Notes: generated from the sequence alone by a model not told the origin. A stretch of DNA of 64,000 bases from Arenibacter palladensis (GCF_900129275.1 NZ_FQUX01000001.1:434001-498000), one strand, 5' to 3'; shown: positions 1 through 9,271, numbered from the stretch's first letter. Numbers and translations: made by a program.

Positions 1-51
1 TTAAAATTACAAAGTATTGGTATTTAACTTTGTTTTGTAATTGCTTAAGAG

Positions 52-861
52 TTAATCCCTCTTCAGGCAATATTCGATTCCGCCCACCAAATGTTGACGG
101 AAATTAAGGTCGTCAAAAGCTTCCTCCGTATGTCCCAAGCCAGTATAAAAGGCGCGTCCGCCATCATACTCATGGTACCAGGCAATGGGGTGGTTATCAC
201 CATTTTTACCCCCCTCATATGAGCTTTCATCCAGTTTCATGAGCACATTTACCTCTGAATTAATATTTTTGTAGTTGTACCATTCATCAAAATGGGTCCA
301 GATATCGGCCAAATGTTTGGTTGCTGGATGGTTATGATCCACTACGTTTATCGTAGCCGTTTGTTGTTTGGGGTGACTTAAAAAATAGGCCCCAACCAAT
401 TTGTTATACCAAGGCCATTCATATTCTGTATCCGCCGCAGCATGAACCCCCATATAACTTCCGCCGTCTTGTATATATTTCTCAAAAGCCGCTTGTTGTT
501 CGTCTCCCAACACATCCATAGTGGTACTTAAAAAAACCACCAATTTAAACTTTTTAAGATTTTCGCTATTAAATTGAAGCGAATCCTCGGTATGGGACAC
601 CGCAAAATTATTGGCAACGCCCAATTTCACAAAGGTGGCTACCCCCTTTTCAATGGACTTATGGCGGAAACCATTGGTTTTGGAAAATACCAAAACCCTA
701 TCTTTTGCCAATGTATTGGCAGAAATTATTTTTTCTGGAATTTGTACAGGCGTATTATGAAGGTTTGGATTTAAAGTAACCTCCTCCTGTATTTTGGTGC
801 TACCACATCCAATCACCGTTACTAGCGCAATCAAAGCAATAGTACATCTAAATAAGCGCAT
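52..861 (-). CDS. ThuA-like domain lipoprotein
   Basis: A 269-residue secreted protein. The N-terminus is a lipoprotein signal ending in a lipobox-like VIGCGS, so the mature protein is probably anchored by Cys19. The rest matches the ThuA (trehalose utilisation) fold, a glutamine-amidotransferase-like domain: it starts with RVLVFSKTNGFRHKS and contains GGSYMGVHAAAD near the middle and HPIAWYHEYDGGRAFYTGLG near the C-terminus. In Bacteroidetes such proteins often go with Gfo/Idh oxidoreductases and cytochrome-containing sugar dehydrogenases, which also occur in this window at 44.6-49.3 kb, but not next to it. The true substrate is unknown. Family call is firm, function is not. Confidence 0.85.
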   Translation of the reverse strand: MRLFRCTIALIALVTVIGCGSTKIQEEVTLNPNLHNTPVQIPEKIISANTLAKDRVLVFSKTNGFRHKSIEKGVATFVKLGVANNFAVSHTEDSLQFNSENLKKFKLVVFLSTTMDVLGDEQQAAFEKYIQDGGSYMGVHAAADTEYEWPWYNKLVGAYFLSHPKQQTATINVVDHNHPATKHLADIWTHFDEWYNYKNINSEVNVLMKLDESSYEGGKNGDNHPIAWYHEYDGGRAFYTGLGHTEEAFDDLNFRQHLVGGIEYCLKRD

Positions 862-1080
862 AAAAATTTTCGATTATCAATTTGAAGTTCTAAATATCTA
901 AAATTTAAGGCAACAAAACACAAAATTTATCATTATTTCCAAAATATACCAGAGTTCTCACAATAATACTCCTTCTTGTTAGAAATAAAAATCTCCAACT
1001 TTAAAGGTTATGAAGTGTAAAGTACAAAATCAAAAAACTAAGAATATTGGGAAAAATATAAGCTGAACAACAATACCAAG

Positions 1081-1971
1081 CTATCCGTTGGCCAAGGACA
1101 TGAGGTATTTTTTTGGAGTGGTACTATACTTTTTCTTGAAGGCAGCTATAAAATGACTAGAAGTGCTATAACCCACTTTTAAGCCTACTTCATTTACATT
1201 GTGTTTGCCCGATTCCAACATTTTACGGGCATATTCCATTTTGTAATCGAATAAAAAACTATATACAGAATCCCCATATATCTGCTTAAATCCTTCTTTC
1301 AACTTCTTAAGGCTAAGCCCAATTTCTTCCGAAAGGTCTTGTAAGCTAGGTGGTTCTGCCATTCTAGAAATAATTATTTCCTTGGCCTTCCTAATGCGTT
1401 TAACGTTATCCTCGTCCACCAAAAAAGGGCATTGTTCCACATCGGCATCCTGACTCTTATTAAAATACAGTGAAATCAATTCATATACCTTCCCCTTTAT
1501 ATACAGCCCCTTTATGGAACGATGAAGGTTATAATTCATTACCTGACTCAAAACAACAGCTATTGCAGGGGATACGGCCTCTTGTGAATAGTATTTTTTG
1601 TCTTTGTTATCCGGACTTAAAAAAGGTATATAATCGGCCTCCTTGGAAAATAGGGAATGGAATTTGCGGATGGTCATTATTATGGAGACCATCCAGGAAT
1701 TGGCATTTAACACCAGATTAAGCGGTAAATCTACCTGGGTATTGTACAAGAGAAGGGAATTGTCCTCATTGACCTCCAAGGCATACCGTCCTTCATTGAA
1801 TACAAACTTGGCACTGCCCTTCAAACAGAAATGAAACTGAATAAAGGAACTGTCAATTTCTCGGGTAACCGTCTGGTTATGAATACCATCGTTTTGGATT
1901 TTTAATACGTAGAACCCGTCTTCAATTAACACTTCCTCGAATGACCCTTGAGCGATATTTTCTTCCTCCAT
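1081..1971 (-). CDS. AraC-family transcriptional regulator
   Basis: A 296-residue regulator. Residues about 190-292 form the two-helix-turn-helix AraC DNA-binding domain, with the typical second-HTH text NEVGLKVGYSTSSHFIAAFK followed by TTPKKYL. The N-terminal part has no recognisable ligand domain beyond a probable cupin-like fold. It is divergent from hemA with about 200 bp between the start codons, so control of the heme operon or autoregulation from the shared region is a reasonable inference. An AGCGTTA direct repeat lies in that region, one copy inside the predicted hemA promoter. Confidence 0.9.
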   Translation of the reverse strand: MEEENIAQGSFEEVLIEDGFYVLKIQNDGIHNQTVTREIDSSFIQFHFCLKGSAKFVFNEGRYALEVNEDNSLLLYNTQVDLPLNLVLNANSWMVSIIMTIRKFHSLFSKEADYIPFLSPDNKDKKYYSQEAVSPAIAVVLSQVMNYNLHRSIKGLYIKGKVYELISLYFNKSQDADVEQCPFLVDEDNVKRIRKAKEIIISRMAEPPSLQDLSEEIGLSLKKLKEGFKQIYGDSVYSFLFDYKMEYARKMLESGKHNVNEVGLKVGYSTSSHFIAAFKKKYSTTPKKYLMSLANG

Positions 1972-2109
1972 GTCGACATTATATTAAATTTATCTATTTA
2001 GAAACGTTCTAAATTACTATTGACAAGAATTCCCTTAACACCGCTAAAATATACTATTTCAGGGGTTTTAACACCCAAAACAGCGTTAAAAAACCACAAA
2101 CGATACTAA

Positions 2110-2140
2110 TTGTTCCTCTAGCGTTATTTTTATAAGTTTG
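2110..2140 (+). promoter_or_regulatory. Predicted hemA promoter
   Basis: TTG at 2110-2112 and TAAGTTTG at 2133-2140 are separated by 20 bases, matching the Bacteroidetes primary sigma factor pattern (-33 TTG, -7 TAnnTTTG). A second -7-like box, TATTTTTG, lies at 2148-2155 but has no matching -33 element. Transcription from the first box would start only a few bases before the GTG at 2155, which favours the ATG at 2176 as the hemA start. Confidence 0.5.
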
Positions 2141-2175
2141 ATGCACTTATTTTTGTGGCGCTCTCAAGAGTACAT

Positions 2176-3432
2176 ATGAAAGATTATCATATTTCCAAAC
2201 ATAATTCATTTTATACCATTGGCCTTAACTACAAAAAGGCGGATGCCGAAGTGCGTGGTAAATTTAGCCTGGATGAGAATGCCATAGAACGCATATTGGA
2301 ACAGGCCAAATTGATAGGCCTGGACGGTCTCTTGGTAACCTCTACCTGTAACCGTACCGAATTGCATGGATTTGCACAGCACCCCTACCAGTTAATAAAA
2401 TTATTGTGCGATAATACTCATGGCACCGTAGAGGAGTTCCAGGAGGTAGCCTATGTGTATAAGAATAACGACTCCATTAATCATCTATTCAGGATGGGTA
2501 CAGGTTTGGATAGTCAAATTTTAGGCGATTTTGAGATTATTAGTCAATTACGTCAGAGCTTCAACCGTTCAAAAAAGCAGCAAATAGCCAACCCATTTCT
2601 AGAGCGTTTGTGCAATTCCGTAATCCAAGCCAGTAAAAGAATAAAAAACGAAACCGATATTTCTTCGGGTGCCACATCGGTAGCATTCGCATCGGTACAG
2701 TATATCATAAATAACATTCCCGACATATCCGAAAAAAACATATTGTTGTTCGGTACGGGAAAAATAGGTAGAAATACCTGTGAAAATTTAATTAAGCATA
2801 CCAAAAATTCGCACATCACCCTTATTAACCGTACCAAGGACAAGGCTGAGCGCATAGCAGGTAAATTTAATCTGGTAGTCAAAAATTACGGGGACCTACA
2901 GACCGAAATCAGAAACACCGACGTGCTTATAGTAGCCACCGGTGCACACTCGCCCACTATTTCTAAAGAATTGATCTACACCAAGAAGCCTTTGCTGATC
3001 TTGGATCTTTCAATTCCGAAAAATGTATCCGACAATGTAACGGATTTGGAGAATGTTACGGTAATACATCTAGATCATCTATCCCAAATGACGGATGACA
3101 CCTTGGAGAAAAGGAAGGAATCCGTACCCCAGGCGGAAGCAATCATTGAAGAAGTAAAGGACGAATTTATAAAATGGCTGGAAACTAGAAAGTTTGCTCC
3201 CGTAATCAAGGCGCTTAAGAAGAAATTGAAGACTATGAAGGATGAGGAATTGGACTTCCAAAGCAAGAAACTTGTAGATTTCAATTCCGTACAGGCCGAT
3301 ATTATCTCCGAGCGCATAATTCAGAAAATCACCAAACAATTCGCCAATCACCTTAAAGATACCGAAATAGATTCCGATACCAGTTTAGAGCTTATACAAC
3401 GAGTTTTTCAACTAGAATTGGAGTCTAAATGA
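2176..3432 (+). CDS. hemA: Glutamyl-tRNA reductase HemA
   Basis: Reduces glutamyl-tRNA to glutamate-1-semialdehyde with NADPH, the first committed step of C5 tetrapyrrole synthesis in the cytoplasm. The protein (about 418 residues from this ATG) shows the catalytic Cys in LLVTSTCNRTELH (Cys58), a Rossmann segment IAFGTGKIGR-like (read here as LLFGTGKIGRNTCENL) and a C-terminal dimerisation helix region. An upstream in-frame GTG at 2155 adds seven residues, but it sits at the predicted transcription start, so the ATG is preferred. It overlaps hemC by four bases (ATGA), indicating translational coupling. First gene of the heme operon. Confidence 0.96.
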   Translation: MKDYHISKHNSFYTIGLNYKKADAEVRGKFSLDENAIERILEQAKLIGLDGLLVTSTCNRTELHGFAQHPYQLIKLLCDNTHGTVEEFQEVAYVYKNNDSINHLFRMGTGLDSQILGDFEIISQLRQSFNRSKKQQIANPFLERLCNSVIQASKRIKNETDISSGATSVAFASVQYIINNIPDISEKNILLFGTGKIGRNTCENLIKHTKNSHITLINRTKDKAERIAGKFNLVVKNYGDLQTEIRNTDVLIVATGAHSPTISKELIYTKKPLLILDLSIPKNVSDNVTDLENVTVIHLDHLSQMTDDTLEKRKESVPQAEAIIEEVKDEFIKWLETRKFAPVIKALKKKLKTMKDEELDFQSKKLVDFNSVQADIISERIIQKITKQFANHLKDTEIDSDTSLELIQRVFQLELESK

Positions 3433-4340
3433 GTAAAATAATACGCATTGGTACCCGTGATAGTCAGTTGGCCCTCTGGCAAGCACATACTGTTCGGGAC
3501 CAACTGGAATCCCTTGGCTATAAAACCGAAATAATTTCCGTAAAATCTACCGGCGACCTACTCTTGGACAAGCCTTTATATGAACTGGGCATCACTGGAA
3601 TATTTACCAAAACCTTGGATATCGCAATGATCAATGGCACCGTTGACATTGCCGTACATTCCATGAAAGATGTTCCCACCCGACTTCCCAAGGGAATTGT
3701 TCAAAGCGCTGTTCTGCCAAGAGCCAATACCCAAGATATTTTGGTCTATAAAGATTTGGAATTTTTAAAATCCAACGGCACCATTGCCACCGGAAGCTTA
3801 CGAAGACAGGCCCAGTGGTTAAATAAGTACCCTACCCATAAGGTGGTAGACCTTAGGGGCAACGTAAACACCCGACTTCAAAAACTTCAGGACAATCCTT
3901 GGAACGGTGCTATTTTTGCAAAGGCAGGTTTGGAGCGCATAGAAGTACTTCCCCAGAACCATATAGATTTGGATTGGATGGTTCCGGCCCCGGCCCAAGG
4001 TGCTATGGTAGTTGTTAGTATGGAAAACGATACGTTTTCAACGGATGCAGTACGCCAGCTGAACGATTCCGATACGGATATATGCACCCATGTGGAAAGG
4101 GAATTTCTACAGGTTTTGGAAGGTGGATGCACCGCACCCATAGGCGCCTTGGCCAAAATAGACAAGGACAGGCTCCATTTTGAAGGAATTTTGTTGTCCT
4201 TGGACGGGACACGAAAATTATCCATCAAAAAATCGATTTCCCCCCAAAATTATACCGACTTCGGAAAACTGTGCGCCCAGGAAATTTTAAATAACGGAGG
4301 CAAGGAAATGATGAAAAAGATAAAAAAAGAACTGGCTTAA
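3429..4340 (+). CDS. hemC: Hydroxymethylbilane synthase HemC
   Basis: Porphobilinogen deaminase, which joins four porphobilinogen units into hydroxymethylbilane. At 303 residues it has the usual family length. The start IRIGTRDSQLALWQAH is diagnostic, AVHSMKDVPT (about residues 75-83) belongs to the active site, and Cys234 in LEGGCTAPIGA is the expected attachment site for the dipyrromethane cofactor. The ATG overlaps the hemA stop codon by four bases. Cytosolic enzyme; identification is certain. Confidence 0.97.
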   Translation: MSKIIRIGTRDSQLALWQAHTVRDQLESLGYKTEIISVKSTGDLLLDKPLYELGITGIFTKTLDIAMINGTVDIAVHSMKDVPTRLPKGIVQSAVLPRANTQDILVYKDLEFLKSNGTIATGSLRRQAQWLNKYPTHKVVDLRGNVNTRLQKLQDNPWNGAIFAKAGLERIEVLPQNHIDLDWMVPAPAQGAMVVVSMENDTFSTDAVRQLNDSDTDICTHVEREFLQVLEGGCTAPIGALAKIDKDRLHFEGILLSLDGTRKLSIKKSISPQNYTDFGKLCAQEILNNGGKEMMKKIKKELA

Positions 4341-4371
4341 CCCCTGCTCGGCAACTAGAACCCAAAGTACA

Positions 4372-5049
4372 ATGAGCATGACCATTCTATCCACCAAAAT
4401 TCTGACTTCCTCCCAAAAATCCATCCTGACCAAGGCCAACATCAAGGTTGAAGATTATGATGCCATCAAGATAGACTACCTAACTACCCAAATAGACCAG
4501 AATTTCCAAAATATCATTTTCACTAGCCAGAATGCCGTAAAGGCTTTTCTACAAACAGTAGGGACCCAAAACCTCGCAAACAATAAATACACTGCCTTTT
4601 GCGTCGGCGAAAAAACAAAGTCGCTTTTAGAAGAAAATGCCATAAATGTCATGGAAATGACACATTATGGAGCAGAATTGGCGAAGATATTGGTAAATAA
4701 GTACCTAACTGAATCTTTTTTATTCCTGTGCGGTGATAAAAGACGGAATGAAATTCCCTCCTTCCTAACCAAAAATAAGGTAACATTTAAGGAACAGATA
4801 GTATACCAAAATAGTCCAAATCCCATTACCTTTACCTCCGATTTTGATGGCGTATTGTTTTTTAGCCCTAGTGGTATAGCTAGCTTTACGGCCCGGAATA
4901 CATTAAGAAATAGCGTTGCTTTTTGCATTGGCACCACCACTGCCTCCGAAGCGCAAAAGCACACCAAAAGGATTATCATTGCTGAAAAACCCACGGTAGA
5001 AAGTGTCTTGGAAAAGGTGGTAGAATATAGAAATACATTAATGAACTAA
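4372..5049 (+). CDS. hemD: Uroporphyrinogen-III synthase HemD
   Basis: Cyclises hydroxymethylbilane to uroporphyrinogen III with inversion of ring D. The family diverges quickly, so the call rests on the 225-residue length, the pattern NIIFTSQNAVKAFLQ early and GVLFFSPSGIASF plus AFCIGTTTASEA late (the two-domain HemD signatures), and the position between hemC and hemE. Two ATGs six bases apart (4372 and 4378) could both serve as start; the first is given. The gap to hemC is 31 bp, consistent with one transcript. Confidence 0.92.
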   Translation: MSMTILSTKILTSSQKSILTKANIKVEDYDAIKIDYLTTQIDQNFQNIIFTSQNAVKAFLQTVGTQNLANNKYTAFCVGEKTKSLLEENAINVMEMTHYGAELAKILVNKYLTESFLFLCGDKRRNEIPSFLTKNKVTFKEQIVYQNSPNPITFTSDFDGVLFFSPSGIASFTARNTLRNSVAFCIGTTTASEAQKHTKRIIIAEKPTVESVLEKVVEYRNTLMN

Positions 5050-5133
5050 ATATGGCCTCTTTAACGGACATCCCTGCCGAATTGATTGTTGGGAATGCGA
5101 TGAACTAATTAGGCAATAATACAGCTATAAACT

Positions 5134-6165
5134 ATGAGTATTAAAAACGATTTATTCTTAAGAGCATTAAAAGGAGAAACCGTAGAGCGTCCCCCAGTTT
5201 GGATGATGCGCCAAGCAGGAAGATATTTACCGGAATTTATGGCCATTCGGGAGAAATACGATTTCTTTACCCGTTGTAGGACCCCTGAACTGGCCAGTGA
5301 AATTACGGTACAGCCAATACGCAGGTATGGCATGGATGCCGCTATTTTGTTTAGCGATATTTTGGTGATTCCCCAAGCCATGAATATAGAGGTGCAAATG
5401 AAACCCAATTTTGGTCCCTATCTTCCAAACCCTGTAAACGATCAAAAAGGAGTGGATGAAGTTATAGTCCCTGACGTAAACGTAGAACTGGATTATGTTA
5501 TGCAGGCCATAAAAGCGACAAAGGAACTTTTGAACAATGATATCCCCTTAATCGGCTTTGCAGGCTCACCTTGGACCATTTTATGCTATGTAGTACAAGG
5601 CCAGGGTAGCAAAACCTTTGACAAGGCCAAGGAATTCTGTTTTACCGATCCAGTTGCGGCACATCAGCTACTGCAAAAAATCACCGATACTACCATTGCC
5701 TATCTAAAGGCAAAAGTTAATGCCGGTGTAGATGCCGTGCAGGTATTCGATTCTTGGGGAGGTATGTTGTCACCAGTAGATTACCAGGAATTTTCGTTCC
5801 AATATATACAACAGATTATAGATGCCCTTAAGGACGAGGCTCCCGTAATCGTTTTTGGTAAAGGATGCTGGTTCGCCTTGGGCGATATGGCCAAATCAGG
5901 AGCCGCTGCCCTTGGAGTGGACTGGACCTGTTCCGCACGTAATGCACGTTACCTTTCAGGAGGCAATATAACCCTTCAGGGGAATTTTGACCCAGCAAGA
6001 TTGCTTTCTCCTCCGGCAGTAATCAAAAAAATGGTAACTCAAATGATCAATGAATTTGGCAAGGATAAATATGTAGTAAATCTTGGCCACGGTATTTTGC
6101 CAAATGTTCCCTTGGACAACGCCAAGGCCTTTATAGATTCGGTAAAGGAGTACCGACAGAATTAG
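5134..6165 (+). CDS. hemE: Uroporphyrinogen decarboxylase HemE
   Basis: Decarboxylates the four acetate side chains of uroporphyrinogen III to give coproporphyrinogen III. The 343-residue protein begins with the hallmark [17 protein letters not shown] (about residues 19-35), whose arginines bind substrate carboxylates, and has GFAGSPWTI and the C-terminal [11 protein letters not shown]. It follows hemD by 84 bp in the same direction. Normal family length, no anomalies. Confidence 0.97.
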   Translation: MSIKNDLFLRALKGETVERPPVWMMRQAGRYLPEFMAIREKYDFFTRCRTPELASEITVQPIRRYGMDAAILFSDILVIPQAMNIEVQMKPNFGPYLPNPVNDQKGVDEVIVPDVNVELDYVMQAIKATKELLNNDIPLIGFAGSPWTILCYVVQGQGSKTFDKAKEFCFTDPVAAHQLLQKITDTTIAYLKAKVNAGVDAVQVFDSWGGMLSPVDYQEFSFQYIQQIIDALKDEAPVIVFGKGCWFALGDMAKSGAAALGVDWTCSARNARYLSGGNITLQGNFDPARLLSPPAVIKKMVTQMINEFGKDKYVVNLGHGILPNVPLDNAKAFIDSVKEYRQN

Positions 6166-6186
6166 AAGGGCGTATCCCTTTTTTTC
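6166..6186 (+). terminator. Possible weak terminator after hemE
   Basis: Directly after the hemE stop codon, AAGGG and CCCTT form a five-base-pair stem with a CGTAT loop, followed by a run of seven T. An alternative, longer pairing of the C/T-rich and A/G-rich tracts up to about 6208 would compete. It could attenuate transcription between hemE and the membrane protein gene. Confidence 0.35.
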
Positions 6187-6337
6187 TTCCTTTCAGGAAA
6201 AAAGGGTCGCGCTTTCCGTTATATCTTTTATTTTTATGGAACTGTTGCCTTGTTTATCTAAAAAACAAACGGCACAGCACACAGAATTCCAAAAAATAAA
6301 AGGATGTCACTGCAATCGCTTACGCAAAACCAAAAGT

Positions 6338-7087
6338 ATGATCAAACATATACTAAGTGGTATTAAAGCCTATTTTGGCACCTTTAAAATCCTTTCCCAG
6401 CTGGGACTTTGGCGGTATTTTTGGATTCCCATATTGATCAGTGTAGTAATTGCCGTCATAATTTTTACCTCTGCTTATGGACTCTCGGACAATATTGGTG
6501 GATTTCTTTCGCAATGGTGGACTTGGGACTGGGGAAAGCAAACAGTGATTCTGATCAGCGAAATCTTTGGCGGCCTTCTAATAATTGTATTTGGCTTTAT
6601 GTTGTACAAACATATTGTCATGGCGCTCTCAGCACCTTTTATGAGCCCTGTTTCAGAAAAAATAGAAGCTCATTTATTGGGAAGAAAGGACGTAAACCAT
6701 AGAGATACTTCTTTCACGGAACAACTTTGGCGCGGCATCCGCATCAACCTAAGAAACCTGATGATGGAAATTTTGTTGACCATCCCAATTCTGTTAATTG
6801 GTTTAATTCCGGTAATCGGATTGGTTTCAACAGTACTTATATTTTTAATACAGGCCTATTATGCCGGTTTTGGCAATATGGACTATACCTTGGAGCGACA
6901 TTTTAAATACGCAGAAAGTCTCAACTTTGTTCGAAAGAACAAAGGCATTGCCATAGGCAATGGAATTGTTTTTATACTCTTTCTATTTATTCCGGTAATT
7001 GGTGTAATCCTAGTGCTTCCACTATCGGTAACAGCGGCAACCATAAGGACAGTGGAACTAATAACATCGGAAAAAGAAATTGGTTAA
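6338..7087 (+). CDS. EI24/CysZ-like membrane protein
   Basis: An integral membrane protein of about 249 residues from the ATG at 6338 (MIKHILSGIKAYFG). An open frame extends upstream to 6236, but its first 34 residues are polar and not membrane-like, so the internal start is preferred. Four or so hydrophobic segments are visible, including WIPILISVVIAVIIFTSAYG, ILLTIPILLIGLIPVIGLV and GNGIVFILFLFIPVIGVILV. This pattern fits the EI24/CysZ family (CysZ is a sulfate transporter in other bacteria). Substrate here is unknown; neighbours give no clear hint beyond the heme genes. Confidence 0.75.
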   Translation: MIKHILSGIKAYFGTFKILSQLGLWRYFWIPILISVVIAVIIFTSAYGLSDNIGGFLSQWWTWDWGKQTVILISEIFGGLLIIVFGFMLYKHIVMALSAPFMSPVSEKIEAHLLGRKDVNHRDTSFTEQLWRGIRINLRNLMMEILLTIPILLIGLIPVIGLVSTVLIFLIQAYYAGFGNMDYTLERHFKYAESLNFVRKNKGIAIGNGIVFILFLFIPVIGVILVLPLSVTAATIRTVELITSEKEIG

Positions 7088-7094
7088 CTCCCAG

Positions 7095-7567
7095 CCCTGC
7101 AAGGTTTCCAAAACCTTGTAGGTCTGAGGTAATAACAGAAAAAATGATTGGTCAATACCAAAGGAACAAAACCTATAAAGACGGGTAGACCTTGCAGGTT
7201 AGGTTACCAAAAGCAAGCAACCCAGGACCTGAAATGTTAGGAGATTGAGTGGACCTGCAAGGTTTCAAAAACCTTGTAGGTCTAAGAATAAAAAATGATT
7301 GGTCAATACCAAAGGAACAAAACCTATAAAGACAAGTAGACCTTGCAGGTTGGGTAACCAAAAGCAAACAACCCAGGTCCTGAAATGCTAGGAGATTGAG
7401 AGGACCTGCAAGGTTTCAAAAACCTTGTAGGTCTATAAACAGAAAACGGAAAAACGATAAGCCGATGGCAAAGGAACAAAACCTACAAGGTCGGGAAGAC
7501 CTTGCAGGTTAGGCACACAACAGAACGCAAGCCAAGACCTGCCAGGTTTCCTAAACCTTGTAGGTCT
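7095..7567. repeat. REP/BIME array, left side of RAYT
   Basis: Seven palindromic units in alternating orientation. Type A units (7095-7125, 7252-7283, 7403-7434, 7536-7567) read GACCTGCAAGGTT, a short loop, AACCTTGTAGGTC. Type B units (7170-7200, 7321-7351, 7480-7510) read AACCTACAAGGTC, a 5-base loop, GACCTTGCAGGTT. Each stem carries one G-T pair, and its position shows that B is A in inverted orientation, the head-tail arrangement of a BIME. Spacer sequences are also conserved, giving tandem units of about 157, 151 and 133 bp. No protein-coding gene is believed to lie here; the open frames result from the repeats. Confidence 0.85.
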
Positions 7568-7582
7568 GAAACAAGAAAAAAA

Positions 7583-8149
7583 ATGAAACAAGAAAAACTC
7601 GAACAGGATTGTTATTATCACATATACAACCGAGGAATAAACGGTGGCCCAATATTTAAATCCAACGAAAACAAAAGCTACTTTCTAAAGTTGATTAACA
7701 AGTATTTGTCCAACAAAGTTTCCATTCTTGCATATTGTTTAATGGACAACCATTACCATATGGCAATCCAGGTCCTTGAAGAAGAAAAAATGGTTACCCA
7801 AGCATTTTCAAATCTTTTCAATGCCTATGCCAAAGCATTTAATAAAATGCACAATAGAACGGGAAGTCTCTTTGAAAAGCACTTTCGAAGGATTAAAATT
7901 GGTGACACTAATTATTTAAGGAACCTAATAATCTATATCAATACAAACCCGGAAAGTCATGGAGTCACGGAAGATTATAAAACATTCAAATATTCATCTT
8001 TTCAGACCACTATTTCAGATTCAAACGACACGGTATTAATGCCGATTGCAAAAGAAGAAGTAATAAATCTTTTTGAGGATATTGAGAATTTTGAATATTT
8101 GCATGAGCAAAAAAGAAGCTTAGGTCTTGACAAATTGAACTGGGATTAA
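7583..8149 (+). CDS. REP-associated tyrosine transposase (RAYT)
   Basis: A 188-residue Y1-type HUH endonuclease of the IS200/IS605-related RAYT group. The start resembles the family (CYYHIYNRGINGGPIF), the metal-binding HUH motif is in AYCLMDNHYHMAIQV, and the probable nucleophilic Tyr lies in the helix LFNAYAKAFNK, followed by GSLFEKHFRRIKI and NLIIYINTNPESHG. The ATG at 7583 follows the last left-hand REP; the upstream in-frame extension only translates REP sequence. REP palindromes flank it on both sides, as expected for a transposase that nicks REP sequences and is kept as a single domesticated copy. It separates the EI24-like gene from hemF. Confidence 0.9.
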   Translation: MKQEKLEQDCYYHIYNRGINGGPIFKSNENKSYFLKLINKYLSNKVSILAYCLMDNHYHMAIQVLEEEKMVTQAFSNLFNAYAKAFNKMHNRTGSLFEKHFRRIKIGDTNYLRNLIIYINTNPESHGVTEDYKTFKYSSFQTTISDSNDTVLMPIAKEEVINLFEDIENFEYLHEQKRSLGLDKLNWD

Positions 8150-8150
8150 T

Positions 8151-8343
8151 GACCTGCAAGGTTGAGCAGTTGGCAAGACCTGCAAGGTTTCAAAAAACCT
8201 TGTGGGTCTACAAACTGAAAACTGAACAAAATGATTGTTCCAGGCTAAGGAAAAAAACCTACAAGGTCGGGAAGACCTTGCAGGTTAGGCAACCAATAGA
8301 ACGCAAAACAGGACCTGCAAGGTTTCAAAAACCTTGTAGGTCT
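8151..8343. repeat. REP/BIME array, right side of RAYT
   Basis: A half unit (GACCTGCAAGGTT, 8151-8163) follows the RAYT stop codon directly, then type A at 8177-8209, type B at 8256-8286 and type A at 8312-8343. The last A-B-A block repeats with a period of 135 bp and resembles the right end of the left-hand array. hemF starts 25 bases after the last palindrome, so these hairpins would sit in the hemF leader if it is co-transcribed. Confidence 0.85.
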
Positions 8344-8368
8344 AAGGATAAAACCGAAAACAAAAAAA

Positions 8369-9271
8369 ATGAAAGATAAATTTTACGCTTACATTCAACA
8401 ACTACAGGATACGATTACTTCCAAATTGGAGGCCTTGGACGGAACTGCAAAATTCAGGGAAGACCATTGGGAAAGGCCAGAAGGTGGGGGAGGACGATCC
8501 AGGGTCATTGAAAATGGCGCTGTTTTTGAAAAGGGCGGTGTTAACATTTCAGCAGTCCATGGTGCCCTCCCGCAAAGCATGCAAAATTATTTTGGAGTGA
8601 AGGACGCCGATTTTTTTGCCTGTGGTCTCAGCCTAGTTATCCACCCGAAGAATCCCATGGTTCCCACGGTACATGCCAATTGGCGCTATTTCGAGATGTA
8701 CAACAAGGAAGGTAAATTGGTTGATCAATGGTTTGGTGGAGGACAAGACCTAACCCCTTACTATCTTTTTGATGAGGATGCCAAACACTTTCATACAATA
8801 TGCAAAAACGCCTGTGACAAACACAACCCAGATTTCTATTCTACTTATAAGGCGAAGTGCGACGATTATTTTTGGAACACACATAGGAATGAAGCACGTG
8901 GTGTGGGGGGATTGTTTTATGATTACTGCAAAGCCACCAAAACGATGAGTATGGAAGATTGGTACAATTTTGAAACAGAAGTGGGCAATAGCTTCTTGGA
9001 GGCCTATGTGCCAATCGTTGAGAAAAGAAAGGACTTGCCCTACACCAAAGAACAAAGGGATTGGCAAGAAATCCGTCGTGGCCGTTATGTAGAGTTTAAC
9101 TTGGTTCATGACAAAGGCACCTTATTTGGACTAAAGACCAATGGAAGAATAGAAAGCATCCTAATGAGCTTACCACCACATGTACAATGGGTTTATGACC
9201 ATCATCCAGTTAAAGGGAGTGAAGAAGAGCGGCTGTTAAAAGTACTTGCCCAACCCAAAGACTGGGTATAA
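8369..9271 (+). CDS. hemF: Oxygen-dependent coproporphyrinogen III oxidase HemF
   Basis: Converts coproporphyrinogen III to protoporphyrinogen IX using O2, which implies aerobic heme synthesis. The 300-residue protein has all family signatures: GGGGRSRVIENGAVFEKGGV near residue 37, VHANWRYFEMY, FGGGQDLTPYYLF and RRGRYVEFNLVHDKGTLFGL. Normal length. It lies directly behind the REP array; whether it is still read from the hemA promoter or from its own is not visible, as no convincing -7 box was found in front of it. Confidence 0.97.
   Translation: MKDKFYAYIQQLQDTITSKLEALDGTAKFREDHWERPEGGGGRSRVIENGAVFEKGGVNISAVHGALPQSMQNYFGVKDADFFACGLSLVIHPKNPMVPTVHANWRYFEMYNKEGKLVDQWFGGGQDLTPYYLFDEDAKHFHTICKNACDKHNPDFYSTYKAKCDDYFWNTHRNEARGVGGLFYDYCKATKTMSMEDWYNFETEVGNSFLEAYVPIVEKRKDLPYTKEQRDWQEIRRGRYVEFNLVHDKGTLFGLKTNGRIESILMSLPPHVQWVYDHHPVKGSEEERLLKVLAQPKDWV

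Noticed and set aside
6236-6337. Upstream start for the EI24/CysZ-like gene
   Set aside because: The 34 extra residues are polar and unlike the family's N-terminus, while the ATG at 6338 gives the normal start of the first membrane helix.
7095-8343. CRISPR array
   Set aside because: Repeats alternate in orientation, spacers are themselves repeated, a transposase and no cas genes are present. This is a REP/BIME array.
8149-8379. 76-residue frame overlapping the right REP array
   Set aside because: It translates the palindromic repeats (recurring ARFQK and PCRS text) and has no independent coding character. Similar frames over the left array at 7173-7621 were rejected for the same reason.
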